A DNA stretch of 64,000 nt from Microbotryomycetes sp. JL201 (taxonomy: Eukaryota; Basidiomycota; Microbotryomycetes). The stretch spans positions 1 through 64,000 of the forward strand of contig JAQYUZ010000023.1 of NCBI GenBank assembly GCA_033819885.1. Direction: 5' to 3'. This document shows positions 19,977 to 31,270 of this stretch, piece by piece (the stretch's first letter is position 1; each line of letters begins with the position of its first letter). Position numbers and translations under genes: made by a program. Under the pieces are notes generated by a model. The model saw nothing but the letters and a program-made list of their open reading frames with translations. It had not been told where the DNA came from and did no database searches.

Positions 19977-22900
19977 TCAGACTTTTGGCACATGCTCGCT
20001 CAACTCGTGATCGTCCCTCAAGACATCCCACACCTCGCCGATGCTCACGCCTAGCTTGCACCAACCAAACAAGTCGCGCTCGCCCGATTGCGTACCTGCA
20101 CTCGCGCCAGAGTCGACCGCGATCAAACGTTGACTGTGCATCGAGCGCAACAATGTCATCATCGTGGACGAGCTTGGTTGGAAACCAGACAGAGAACTGA
20201 GCGAAGCGTTGGTCATGAACCGATGAGCGTGGGACAAAACCTGTTCCAGATGAACGCGTACGCGTCAGAATAAGGTCACAAGTTTACAAAAGCTCGGCCC
20301 AACTCACATCGTCAACAGTGACCTCTGGCATGCCAGCTCGTTTCGTGCACTGCACGACACTCAACAGCAAAACTCTTTCGACCAAGCTCGTGCCTTGCAG
20401 GAACGAGTTGGCACCGAAATCGGACATTTCCTTGTACGTTTGGGACGCGTCCATGACGCTGCAAATGCGTTTGGTGGACGGATCGGCGTTTGCGTTGTTG
20501 ACCTGGTCAACTTTTTCGAGCGTGCGTCTGACAGAGCCATTTGAAGTGAACGCGTCAGCACCATACCAAGTGACTCTATGCGTTGCCGCATGAACTGACC
20601 TCGCAACGTCCAGGGCCTTGCGAGCGTCACCCGCACTGCCTGCGACCCTCTTTGCGATCAAGTCTATCGCCTTTGGCTCAAACGTTTCGTCCCTCAGATT
20701 GCCCAACCTCGAGCAAACAATTTCTTGCAACTGTTGCCAATTGTAAGGTTGAAAGACGATCCTGTCTGTTCCCAGCCGAGAACGAATCTTGCCGCTCAGT
20801 TCACGCTCGGGCAAGTCCATCGTGTTGGCGACAGCAAGGACAATCAAACGAGAGTGCGGAATGTGAGGCCAGTTGAAAAAGTTGTAGACGACGTCTTGTT
20901 TCTTGGTGATCATTTGGTCAAGTTCGTCCACGAGCACGACGCTGTTTGTCTGACATCAGACTTTTGTTTCAGTGCAACGCGCGAGGAGACTCACGTCGTC
21001 TTGCGACTTGGGCTTGGCGTTTGAAAGTGGTTTTCGAGCTGAGTCAAAGCTTGTCGAGGCGTAACGCGATGCCCTGATCCTGAAATCGCTTCCCACAAAA
21101 CGCAATACGCCGTTTGCGGTTCACTGATCTTCATGCCGTTAATCTCGACAAATTGGAAATCACCAATGTCCTGGATAACCAAGTGTCAGTCTCTGAAGAA
21201 CGGCGATGTTGTCAAGCTGCACTGACGGGTTCGTTTTGCAGCTCGCGAACGACGCTATGAACCGTAGCCGTCTTGCCCGTACCGGGCACGCCATGAATAT
21301 CTGCTCATACAAAGATCAGCTACAAGCCGGACACATTGTTTCGATAGTGGCAACGGACACAAGCATGTGCCATACTGCCCTAGGATGGCGTCACTCAACA
21401 GCAAGCTAATGTGTTCTCGCTGTTGTTCGCGACAAGGCAAAAACTCTGGTGTTGCGCTGACGTGTAAGAGGGCCTGAGCTTGCTTGAACGGTGGCAAACG
21501 CTGAAACGTCTCATCCGACATGAACGCCGGCGGCACCGCGCTGTAGTTAGACGCGAGTCAACAGAATCATCTTGTAGAGCCATCAAAGCAGCGGCTGACT
21601 TGACGGAACCTTTCGCTTCTGCCCTCTTTTGATGAAATCTCTTCCGCCTCGCGGCAGCCTCGGCCACTCGCTTCCTGCTCGCGGCGCTGACGGTCGGCCT
21701 GATAAACTCTATCACTGCTGGCGAAGCATGTCGTTTCTTGCGAGACTTTGTTTTATTGTGCTTGCGACCGTTTCCAAACGACCTATGACGATGCCGCTTG
21801 CGAGACTTTGTCGGTGTCGGGTATGCTGTCTGACATTGTTCGTCGTCCGTCTGTAGCTCGTCGTCGCAGTCGATCTCCGAATCCGCATGTTCTTCGCCAG
21901 AGGTGCGACCGTCGTCGCTCTCGTCCAAGTCGCTCCCGCTCTCGCTGTCACTTTCGCAAACAGGATGGTTCTAGAACCGAACACACTTAGCGGCTCGTCT
22001 CGCCTTTGGCGCTGAACACGAGAAACTCACGAATCGCGTGCTGTGCTCGAAATCGTCTTCACTTTCCTCATCCGAGCTCGCGCTGCTGTTGTCCCCGTCA
22101 CTTTCGTCGACGTACACGCTTCGATTCTGACCATGTGGCTTTGTCGGCGTCTTGACGCTCCTCGACATGTCTACCGGCATTTGCTCACTCCAAGTGGGTT
22201 CGATGTCCCAGTCGCCCTGCCTCCTGCCCCTCTCGTACACCTCTATCCAGTCAATGTCTCCCAAGAATTCCGCGTGTCTGACCGGTTTGGCATCGTACAC
22301 TCTTCTGACGAGAAATGGTATTTGACCGACTCGTGGTTGGTCCGGCCATTCGTCCTGTGCAGACAAAATCTGTACATGCTGCTTGATGCTTGAAGCGCTG
22401 ATTGTGTCTGTGCAAAGAGGCGTCTTTGATCCGAGAGACGGTGGCGGTGGTTGACCCGGTCGCCAGGCCGCTCGCTCCCTTGCCTCGTGCAAGAACGTAG
22501 AGTCTGCGGTATAGTAAAGCTCGTACTTTTTGGAGATGTCGATCAGTTTATTGAAATAAAGGGTGTCGGGTTCAGCACTCACCGGTTGGAGCTCTTCGCC
22601 GTCTGGCGGTCCTTCGATGCCCCATAGTGCACCTGGTCGCGCAAACCAGCGAATCTGTGCCATCATGTGACCTCTGACGTCTTGAAAGAGCCTGGTGATC
22701 ACTCCGACTTTGTTGCCGTCTGTACCCAAACCGTCCTCGTGAATCCATCCGTTTTCGTGCTCTTGACGTGGATGTACCCGGCGCTTGCCTTTGGATGGCG
22801 ACGATTTACGAGCAAGGTAGTCCGGAGTGTGCAGCCATTTCTGATTTGGCATAAACGACTTGTCGACAATGACCGTGTCGCCGACTTGAAACTTGTTGAC

Positions 22901-23128
22901 CGTCAGCTGCCAGTCATCTTGGTCCTCGTCCTCGACCTCGCTGTTGTTGTTGTCACCTTGTCGAGGTTGCTGCACGTCTACGCGCTCAAATGCCCTGTAG
23001 TCTGTTTCGTTTGACAAGCCGTTGCGCCTGCTGACGCGCTTTGATGGCGATGACGAGGCGGTGGATGTAGTCGAGTCGGGTCCCGGCTGCTTGACGAGGC
23101 TGTCTTGGACCCACCTGTCGACGAGCAT
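19977..23128 (-). CDS. ORC1: Origin recognition complex subunit 1
   Basis: Largest ORC subunit, which marks replication origins and loads Cdc6 and MCM. The N-terminal half (exon down to about 21975) contains a BAH domain: GDTVIVDKSFMP, then AQIRWFARP and DTLYFNKLIDIS with NELYLTA-like KYELYYTADS. An acidic/basic linker follows. The AAA+ domain has the P-loop GVPGTGKTATVHSVVREL, VEINGMKISEPQTAYCVLWE, Walker B LVDELDQMITKKQDVVYNFFNWP and sensor LIVLAVANTMDLPE. The winged-helix end spans VERVLLLSVVQC to the stop at 19977. Several short introns interrupt the AAA+ part. The start at 23128 was preferred to an upstream Met at 23212 because homologues begin close to the BAH. It is divergent from VIP1. 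Confidence 0.94.
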
Positions 23129-23224
23129 GGTACGAGCGGGCGCGCGTGCGCGTGTGTGCGCTCGGTCAAAGGCAAGGGCGTGGTGATTGACGAGGAGCGC
23201 AAAGTGACACACGCGCGACCAAAT

Positions 23225-23232
23225 GACGCGTC
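23225..23232. promoter_or_regulatory. MCB-like element upstream of ORC1
   Basis: The palindrome GACGCGTC contains ACGCGT, the core of the MluI cell-cycle box bound by MBF-type factors in yeasts. It lies about 100 bases upstream of the ORC1 start, in the 322-base region shared with VIP1. DNA-replication genes are typical MBF targets. A single copy in GC-rich DNA is only suggestive. Confidence 0.4.
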
Positions 23233-23450
23233 GCGGCGCGTGATGCGCGCGTAAAACAGGGGGCGGCGCGCCTTCTCAGTCCAGTTCTAATGTCCGGGCG
23301 TCTCTCAGTGTAAGTTCGTGTGAGTGTGTGTTGTCCATGCACCTGTGATCGTCCACGCGAGTATCGACGTGGTCAGACAAGTCCGCCGCAGTCGCCGGCA
23401 CGCGCGTCATCGGCTCAAGCGACGACTGCTTCGCTTGTAACCAGAACACA

Positions 23451-24592
23451 ATGGCCACGTCTGACCTGCCGCCCATCTCACACACCGTGACAGTAACCAA
23501 CTTGTCATCAACGACGACAAACGAGACGCTGCAGCACTTTTTCTCGTCAGTATCTCGTTGGCGTCAACAGCCGCAGCACCGCTCGTCGACGCAGACTGAC
23601 TCGACACGATACTGACGGCGTGTTGCTCCTTCAGGTTCTGCGGCAAGATTGATTCAATCCAGCATGATGGAACAACCGCAAAGGTCGCGTTTGTCAAAGT
23701 GAGTCTGGACCGCTGTCACGTGGCCCGAGCACGCCCAATCTGCACCGCCACATCCTCCTTGCGAGTCAGCTGACTCGTGAGCGTGAACCAGGAAAGCGCA
23801 TGCAAAACGGCACTCATGCTCAACGGAGGCACACTCGACGGATCAACCATCTCGGTGACGTCCAAAGACGTTGAAACGCCAGCGTTGGCCAACGTTCAGG
23901 CCACAAAAGCGACCGCACAGACGCCATCCGAACTTCAAGGACACGATGTCGAGCAAGAGGACAAGCCAAAATCAGCAATTGCGGCAGAGTACCTTGCACA
24001 CGGCTACGCTCTGAGCGACGCTGCCATTCAGAAAGCGATCGAGGCTGATCAACGTAAGTCGAGCTTTGAGCTCTGGTCATGACGAGCTGACCCACCACGT
24101 CGTAACAGAGTACGGCATCTCGCAACGGTTCCTCAGTTTCTTCACACCCTTGGTCGAAAGGGTTCAAAAGGCGGCTCAGCCTCACGTCGAAACGGCCCAA
24201 ACCAAACTGCAACAGGTAGACGAGAAACAAGGCTTGTCTGCAAAAGCAAACGCCGCTGCCATCGTAGGCACAAAATACTACAATGCGGCGCTCGCCAGCT
24301 CCTGGGGAGCCAAAGTCCATGGTCAGTCGATCCACACTCGCAGTGAGCTGCCGCCTCGAGCAACATATTGACTTGCTGTACAGCTTTCTACACGCGTGCA
24401 GAAAAGAACGTTCGTGACGTGCACGAAGAAGCTTTGCGCATCAAAGAATCTAAACGTCCTTCAGGCACCTCAACACCCACGACAAGCAATCCGGGAGTGT
24501 CGTCGACGACCGAACCTGTTGCGAGCACAGGTACGGCGGGCGTGACGAGTGAGAAAGCTGATGACAAGCCACTCGAGACGACAAAAGCTTGA
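23451..24592 (+). CDS. VIP1: RRM protein of the fungal VIP1 family
   Basis: Predicted 280-residue protein with one N-terminal RNA-recognition motif and a helical C-terminal half, as in S. pombe Vip1. Exons are 23451-23545, 23635-23698, 23792-24053, 24109-24321 and 24384-24592. RNP2 is VTVTNLS; RNP1 is degenerate (DGTTAKVAFVK), which is usual for this family. Downstream segments include AAEYLAHGYALSD, YGISQRFLSFF and KYYNAALASSWGAK, then FYTRAEKNVRDVHEEALRIK. The tail is Ser/Thr-rich. The family function is poorly defined. It is transcribed away from ORC1. Confidence 0.82.
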
Positions 24593-25860
24593 GTTAGCAC
24601 GGGTCAACATACTGTTTGCGATCGTAAAGGGAAATTTGGTGTTGATAATACACTGCTTTGACGCTACACTTTCGTGAGACGTGTCGAAAGGAAAACAACA
24701 ACAACAACAACAACAACAAGCGCTCTTGACGAGGCGACATCTAACCCGACTGTGCAATGAAACAAGACACAAAACGTCAGCGAGTCAATCACTGGATCAG
24801 TTTGAAACCGTGCGCTCGTTGTAAAAGAGAGTCATATTAGATCAAGTAAAGAAGAACGTCTCTTTACGAGCTGCTCCTCTGCTTTCAATGCCACCGAGAT
24901 CCGAGTCCTGACCAGAGAGACGAACGCGCGCGCGAACACACATGCCGTGTTGAACCTGAAAGTTCTTTACGGAAGAAGAACCCACACAGTTCTCGACGCG
25001 AGAGCAGTGAATGCAATGGAACTGCCGAGACTCTAGAGTGACGAGACAGGATACCTCGATCAGGCAGCGAAAAAAGTATCGTGGAGAGGTCTCGTGCAGG
25101 TCATCGAGAAAGACCGAAGCGGTTATCGTGATGGTGTGCCCGAGATTGTAGTCAATCAAAAACGCGACATGTTGCTCTACACAGAGAGAGCGCGAATCAA
25201 CGTTTAGGATTCGGTCCTCTCGGTTCAGATTCTCTCGGCCACGTCGAAAGACGGGCTCGAGAGTGAACGCAGAGACGACGGCCCTTGTCTCGGCAAAAGA
25301 GTCGCGTGTGTCGATTCCGTGTCGACCGCAGACCCAAGCTTCGACAGTGTCTCATTCGCGTGTGAAGCTCGCCCCCGACCTTGGTCGCAGTACCGCGCAG
25401 GGGACACCTCCGCCCAAGGTCAAGTTGAAGTGGCGAAAAGGCCGGCGCAACAGACAGGCAACGTACATCCGAGCACACAGAGCGGACACTTCATCGCCAT
25501 TGACGATTCGACCACAACATGCTCGATGATTGCGACCGTCGCTCGAGGCAACTCGACGTAAAACATCCGCAGGACGCAAAAAAAAAGTCTCCGTTTGTAG
25601 CTCCTGACGGTGCAAGCAAGGCCCTGACTCGCCACTCGTGCAAAGAGTCTCCTTTGCTCGTCAATGCCGTCAAGCGCTCACGTGGCCTGCTTGATACACA
25701 CACGCGCGCGCGCACGCGACGAGTCTCTGTCCAGGCCGAACTCGAACCAACCCGGAAAGTAGTAGTTTGGGAAGGAGCTCAAGGACTGGATTGTAATCAT
25801 TCTCTCTCGAGCGCATCGATTCGAGCTTGGATCGCCGAAACCTGTCGCTTACCTCGTTCT
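24593..25860. other. 1.27 kb intergenic stretch
   Basis: Lies between the convergent ends of VIP1 and NAS2. Short ORFs overlap on both strands without recognisable similarity, and no tRNA-like or other structured RNA was identified by eye. It contains an AAC microsatellite near 24692 and a run of CG-rich sequence near 25700. Nothing here is assigned. Confidence 0.5.
24691..24719. repeat. AAC trinucleotide microsatellite
   Basis: About nine uninterrupted copies of AAC/CAA occur just downstream of VIP1, outside any coding sequence. A shorter CAA run is present near 19921 downstream of APC11. Confidence 0.85.
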
Positions 25861-26737
25861 TCAAACGGGTACAATGTGGCACCTGCCCGAGAAAGGAAAC
25901 TATGAGACTTTCCTGACCGTCAGCAAGGCGAGCATGACATACCCTAGCAAGCCGCGGCCACCCCAGCCACTGCGTGGCGTCAACCTGAGATGGAGTTGCT
26001 GGCCTTGTCGTGTAATGACGAGTGGCAAAACCGTGCCTTCCGAAGAATTGACGAGCTGACCGACGGCACGCAGCCGATCATGATTCTGGGCGTGGATATG
26101 AGCGATAGATACAATCATATCTTCACGCTTCAATCCCTACGAACGAGCTTGATTCGTCAGATGCACTCTCGAAACTCGTTGTCTCGTGAGGGAGCGCCAC
26201 TCACGGCAAGGTCTGCTGGACTGCTTGGAAAAACGCCGTCGACTCGAGCAAACGCAACAGGCTCAGTTTGGACCGAGTCGACGTCCATGCTGGTATGACC
26301 GTTCGTCGCAGTGGTCGTTTCGTCAGAAGTGGACGACCGAGGCAAGCCTTTCAACACGAGTTGCTCCATCTCTGCCATGCACGACTTGAGATCGTTCCTG
26401 AGCATGATGATGTTGTATCTTGCGGTTCTGACTGCGGCCACGTCAATGTCGCTGCGAGGAAAGCCCTCTCTGTCCACTAGGGGCGTCGACATGTCGGCGT
26501 TGTTCTGCGTTGTTACCGAGCATCAGACGGCTCGCTCGGACACATTCAACTCGACACAAGACTGACTGTCTGCAGAACGCTTACGTGCGCTTGGATACGC
26601 TGTTCGATCGAGTCCTTGAGGGCCGTCAGCCGCCGCACTTCGGCTTGAACGGACATGCTGCCAGACAAATCGCCATTTGCATGAATGTCGTGCACGGCTG
26701 ATGCGGAAGACGGCGTGTGCAGGTTCGAGATGGACAT
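25861..26737 (-). CDS. NAS2: 26S proteasome assembly chaperone Nas2/PSMD9 (p27)
   Basis: Assembly chaperone that holds Rpt5 during formation of the proteasome base. Minus-strand exons are 26585-26737, 26205-26504, 25943-26136 and 25861-25882, giving 222 residues. The N-terminal coiled coil (LTALKDSIEQRIQAH) is followed by MSTPLVDREGFPRSDIDVAAVR, the family signature. The PDZ domain spans ARVDGVFPSSPADLAGLKREDMI to GQQLHLRLTPRSGWGGRGLLG. The last exon is only 22 nt and encodes the conserved ending CHIVPV. Splicing to it was chosen because the unspliced frame would lose this ending. Confidence 0.92.
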
Positions 26738-27015
26738 GTCGTGCGTGTGCCTGGCGGTCAATGTAAGCGTTCGCGCGGCCTGTGCACACTTGCACACGAG
26801 ATTGGACGAATGCAGGCAAGCGGTAAGCGACGCTCTGTAGGTGATTTGGCTACAAAAGCTGTCGCCGCGCCTCAAATGTGATCGTCACTCGGCAACGTTT
26901 TGGTGGAAAGCCAAAGCGCATACAGCTCGCAAATTCCAGACACGCGACGACGAGCAGACAGCTTTTCGAGTATGCACAACAGCAGGCAGACAATTAGTTT
27001 CAACAAGCTCTAGAG

Positions 27016-28380
27016 CTACTTTTGCCCGGCCTGCTCTAAATGTCCATGTTGCTCCCCAAGCATGCGCCAACTTTCAGCCCTATACTGCAACACTACCTCG
27101 AAGCTTTTGATAACATTGACGAGCGTCTCGGAGCTCGCACATGTGTGTCTGGTCGAATGCAACTGTTTAGAGACGGGTGATGACGATGAACCGGTGGCGT
27201 CGGGGTCAGGCGGAGTCGCATGCAGGACAGCACTCGAGCGAGACGGAGACATTGACAGTCTCGCGCGCTCAGACGGTCTACGCTTGCGATCAGACCGACG
27301 TAGAGCGCGATCGGCAACGGGGGAAGCCGAGCGAGCAGGCGAACGAGGACTGCTCGCAACAGGACTCGCCTGGTTCGAGATCGTATTGCCGCTTGACGCA
27401 GGGGACGCTTGTCGAACGTTCGATTCCGCGAAACCAGCCAGTCCTGAGGATGATACGAACCGTGCAATCGAAGAACGTCGGCGACGAGAAGAGTGCTCTC
27501 TGTTTGGTTCGCTCGCGTTCGCACTCTGTCGCTTGCGAGTTGATTCAGACACGCCAATCTCCACTTGAGCTTGTACTTGGGGCTCGACGTTCTCCTTGGT
27601 CGGCGCCGTCTCGTTGGACCGAATGTCGGTCATCAAAGTTGCTCGGCTAGCCCTCCGTTCGGCAAATTCTTTGGCTTGACAAGTCCATCGCGCCGCGAGG
27701 GTGTCGTACAGCCTAGCATACACCTCTGGAGCAACATCCGACGTAGCCGACGCTCCTCCTCGGTTGGCAGGCAGACTTGTCCTGCGGTGGTGACCCGAAC
27801 CGAGCGACCAAGCATTGGGAAGCATTCGAGGCGACGTGTGTGCCGAAATCGATTGTCCAGTACGTGTCGTGGCAGCTGAACCCCCCGGGTACAGTGACAT
27901 GCGTCTGTAAGAGTCCGTCTCGGGCTGAGACACTGATCGAGTCGGCGGCAATCGACGAGCAGCGATAGGTTTCGTTGGAGCACGAGCGTAAATTCGATCG
28001 GGAGCGATAGACATGGTCGCACCGGCGTCGTGATCGAGTATCGTGACCATGCTAGACAAGGGTGCGTGTTCGGCGCTCGACCACGTGGCCGTAGCGCCCG
28101 TCAAGCTTGTCGAAACCGATGGGCCGGCGAGCGGTGGCAAAGCGAAGCGAGGAGAGGACGACGGGGGCATGTGTTGCACGAATGAATCGTGCACATGAGC
28201 ATGGGCGACCATCATGCTCGTACTTGTATGCTCTCGACAAGTAGGGGAGGATAAACCAAGGATCATCATTCTTCTTGCAGGCCGAGATTTAATTGCGTTG
28301 ATCGTTCCAGACCCGCCCGCGAGCGAGCGATTGGCCACGCTCACGTGCCCAGAAATCGCATGTGCCTGTTCCTCTCTCAT
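27016..28380 (-). CDS. Hypothetical Ser/Arg-rich protein
   Basis: Intronless frame of 454 codons. The sequence is low in hydrophobic residues and rich in Ser, Arg, Ala and Pro, with basic clusters such as RKRQS and SSRRRRSS and no membrane helix. A moderately ordered stretch (EVYARLYDTLAARWTCQAKEFAERRAS, shown in two parts here as APEVYARLYDTLA and RWTCQAKEFAER) may form a helix around residues 225-255. A Met about 40 residues in is an alternative start. I do not recognise the protein. Its length and lack of competing features favour a real gene, possibly a nuclear or cytoskeletal regulator, but that is a guess. Confidence 0.55.
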   Translation of the reverse strand: MREEQAHAISGHVSVANRSLAGGSGTINAIKSRPARRMMILGLSSPTCREHTSTSMMVAHAHVHDSFVQHMPPSSSPRFALPPLAGPSVSTSLTGATATWSSAEHAPLSSMVTILDHDAGATMSIAPDRIYARAPTKPIAARRLPPTRSVSQPETDSYRRMSLYPGGSAATTRTGQSISAHTSPRMLPNAWSLGSGHHRRTSLPANRGGASATSDVAPEVYARLYDTLAARWTCQAKEFAERRASRATLMTDIRSNETAPTKENVEPQVQAQVEIGVSESTRKRQSANASEPNREHSSRRRRSSIARFVSSSGLAGFAESNVRQASPASSGNTISNQASPVASSPRSPARSASPVADRALRRSDRKRRPSERARLSMSPSRSSAVLHATPPDPDATGSSSSPVSKQLHSTRHTCASSETLVNVIKSFEVVLQYRAESWRMLGEQHGHLEQAGQK

Positions 28381-28837
28381 TGATTAGCAAGTATCGAATT
28401 CAATCTATTCATGTCAATTACCTTCGAGCCCCTCTGATGAGCCGGGCGCGTTTGATCTGGCCTTTTCTCGAGGCTCGACCGCTGGAGCGTGCGCGGCGGG
28501 CGTCCAGGCCTTTGCGACCGAAGACCTCGCCAGGCCCAGCTCGTGCGGGGATAAATACGATGGAATTGACGCAGCAACTCGTCGAATCTATCAACGCATA
28601 GCTGAGTACGCACGCAGATCTACGTGTATCGGCTGTTTATTTAGCGCTTGAATGGGCCAGCCCGGTGCCTGGCAGGTTCCAGGTCATTTGAAAGCAACGA
28701 CACCACCGATTCTGTGCCACGTCGACCATGACGCGCAGGAACGGTACACGAGTGTCGCGGAAATTCGAAATGCAGTATTACAAATGCGAACGCACAACAA
28801 AGACTTTACGACAAAACTGCTCGAACGACACTCGCGC
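28381..28837. other. Intergenic region with a TATA-like element
   Basis: Lies between two minus-strand genes. GGATAAATACG near 28550 resembles a TATA box and precedes a tiny plus-strand frame (MELTQQLVESINA). That frame is too short to support a gene, so nothing is assigned. Confidence 0.4.
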
Positions 28838-31270
28838 CTATGCGCCCTCGCTGACGCCACCTGCGCCAACCATAAACTCGCCCTCGACAGGCATGCTCTC
28901 TACTTCGACTTTTCCCCAGCTACTGACTCCAACACCGACGCTCGTGACTCCTCTGACACCAGCTTTCGCTTTCGCTCCCGGACCGCCAAACAAGATTCGT
29001 CCAACAAATCTCCTGAAAACGTCAGAACGACCTGGTAACAGATACAGTGGGGCGTCTGCAAACGTTGCAGAGACGATCGTGCGAGGCTCAGGGTGAGTCG
29101 AGTTTGGTGGAACGTGAGTCGTCGTGGCCGAGATTGACGAGATGGGATGAAGGCGAGCGAACGCAGTGGTCGGAATCGGCCGCGGTGGATAACGTGTCGC
29201 CTCACTGTTGTCATTGTCGTGACTCTGAATGCGAACAAGAGGTGGCGGGTCCACAAATGCAATCTGAGACCGACGACCAATACGCGCTTGGTCATCAGGC
29301 AACGCGCCATCGTAAACGTATACGTCTGGCCAGATCTCCGTCACGTCCAACAGCGAAGCAACGCTCTTGAATTTGTCTGGCAAGTTGATCTCTCCGACGA
29401 CGCGGCCAGAGCACAGCAAGTCTCCACCGCCTTCCTCATCCTCGCTCGTGCCAGCCAATCCAATCACGTGCAAAGGTGTCGAGAGCATGCCAGCGAGTTT
29501 GATCTTCATGTCCTCTATCTTGAGATCTTTGAAAAGTTGCAGCTTTTCTTGACTGCCGGGCACGTCCACGTCGACTGGCCAGTCTTTAAAAGCTCGCTTG
29601 AGCACGTCCGGCGGCAAGTGTCGTCTATCATCTTGGTCATAGTCGACGGCCATTTCATCGTACTGGACCTGAACCTGACTGGGCTTGCCTTTGAGGTACC
29701 GAGCGAAGAATTTGCTGAGCGCAGCAGAGAAAGCCGCGTCAGTGTCGGCTGTCTTGACCAGCGACGACAATGTCGACGGCGGTGGCACAAGGTGTCCGTT
29801 GATCGTGACGGTCGTCGATCGGGCTCCAGCTTTGAAAGAAAACGGCTTGACGACAAGTTGAGCTACGACAGCGGCCGATTTTTGTACACTGTCCGCCGAC
29901 AGCGGCAGCGAAACGGCGACCGGAATCGAGAACGGCAAGCCAAAGTCGAATGAAGAAATCTTGCCTCTTTGGATCAGATCAAACAGAGGATTTTTGAGCG
30001 TGGCCGAGATGGCAACACCGAGAACCTTGTCGCTCGTCGACTTTAACGAGCGAGGCAACCGTTTTTCTCTAACGTCAATCGTGTCGACCGTGACGAGTGA
30101 CGCTGGGTCAGCCGTATCGGGGACGTCAGGCACTGTGGCACCGACACGTGTTGTCAGCTCAAACTCGCTTGCATGCTCGATCGACGCACATTTGTCGCGC
30201 ATGCGCAGAAGCATGTCCGACAGCGTCTGTCCGCCTAATGCTCTGGCAACAGCACCGACGATGCCTTGAGCGTCGGTGCCTCTGAACGTGATGCCGGCCG
30301 ATTTGACGATGACGACAACATCGTACCTTTGTCTCCGCCAAGTGTCACGAGCCACCTGGCCGAGCGAGTCTGGCTTTGGAAAGTCTACCGGTAACCGGAT
30401 CGTAACTTGCTCAGTCTGGACCTGATTCTTGTCGTCACTCGGGTACGCCAAAGGGACGAGCACGCTCGACATGTTGCGAACGACAACGAGCGGGCACGGT
30501 TGGGATCCGTTTCCATGTTGCGCACCGTCCCACTCTGATGCGTCATACATCTCTACCTCTTGAACGTTGACCCGGACATGACCAAGGCGGTTGACAGTCC
30601 ACCTCGCCACTTTATCTTCGATCCTCTGCGTCCAGGTGCCATGTCGTTGTTTTGATTGCCACCCAAGACTTGTCCTGACGTCTACGGCGACATCAGCGTC
30701 CATTCCAACGACGACCGGACCAGGTTGAGATCCGATCGGAGCATTGACGGCCACTCGACTCGGTCCTCGAACAATGACGCCTTTGCGAAACTGTTGCACA
30801 CCACGAGACCCTCGTTCCTGTTGTTCAAGCACGCGTCCGATCCAAACGTGCAAGATGGCGACGATGGCCAACAAGATTGTGACGAGCACCAACAAGCTCG
30901 CGCACGTACACTTTGCGCACCTCGAACGCGACTTTTCCGACGACAAAGAAGACACTGATGACAATGAGCCCTTGAATACTTTTTTCAGTCTGTTTGGACT
31001 GCGCTTGCGTTGTGACCGTCGCAACAATGACCGTTGTTCGTTCGAGTCGTCATTGTCGTCATCGTCATCGTCTGAAACCGCTCTGTCGTCGTCGTCAGAG
31101 TCACGAATCAGAGGTCCACGACCGTGTCTGACCGTGACTCGTCTGTTTGATTGCCTGACAGTATCGCTCGGCACGTTGGACGTTGGCGTGGTTGGTGAAG
31201 CGTCTGTCGACGATCTGGTCATGTCGACGACAACGGCATCTTGCGATTTGAACGGCTGGCTGGTCGCCAT
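28838..31270 (-). CDS. Single-pass membrane protein, possibly Tag1/DUF3712-like
   Basis: Intronless frame of 810 residues starting MATSQPFKS. Residues 1-120 are charged, with an Asp run near 57-75 followed by a basic Ser-rich stretch. One strong transmembrane helix lies at about 123-145 (SLLVLVTILLAIVAILHVWI). The remaining 660 residues form a large, mostly beta-rich soluble region with no further helix, presumably lumenal or extracellular. Segments such as FSIPVAVSLPLSADSV and SKFFARYLKGKPSQVQV resemble the repeated lipid-transfer-like domains of yeast vacuolar Tag1 (DUF3712), which helps end autophagy. That similarity is judged by eye and is moderate. The start at 31270 is preferred over one 15 codons upstream. 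Confidence 0.6.
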   Translation of the reverse strand: MATSQPFKSQDAVVVDMTRSSTDASPTTPTSNVPSDTVRQSNRRVTVRHGRGPLIRDSDDDDRAVSDDDDDDNDDSNEQRSLLRRSQRKRSPNRLKKVFKGSLSSVSSLSSEKSRSRCAKCTCASLLVLVTILLAIVAILHVWIGRVLEQQERGSRGVQQFRKGVIVRGPSRVAVNAPIGSQPGPVVVGMDADVAVDVRTSLGWQSKQRHGTWTQRIEDKVARWTVNRLGHVRVNVQEVEMYDASEWDGAQHGNGSQPCPLVVVRNMSSVLVPLAYPSDDKNQVQTEQVTIRLPVDFPKPDSLGQVARDTWRRQRYDVVVIVKSAGITFRGTDAQGIVGAVARALGGQTLSDMLLRMRDKCASIEHASEFELTTRVGATVPDVPDTADPASLVTVDTIDVREKRLPRSLKSTSDKVLGVAISATLKNPLFDLIQRGKISSFDFGLPFSIPVAVSLPLSADSVQKSAAVVAQLVVKPFSFKAGARSTTVTINGHLVPPPSTLSSLVKTADTDAAFSAALSKFFARYLKGKPSQVQVQYDEMAVDYDQDDRRHLPPDVLKRAFKDWPVDVDVPGSQEKLQLFKDLKIEDMKIKLAGMLSTPLHVIGLAGTSEDEEGGGDLLCSGRVVGEINLPDKFKSVASLLDVTEIWPDVYVYDGALPDDQARIGRRSQIAFVDPPPLVRIQSHDNDNSEATRYPPRPIPTTAFARLHPISSISATTTHVPPNSTHPEPRTIVSATFADAPLYLLPGRSDVFRRFVGRILFGGPGAKAKAGVRGVTSVGVGVSSWGKVEVESMPVEGEFMVGAGGVSEGA

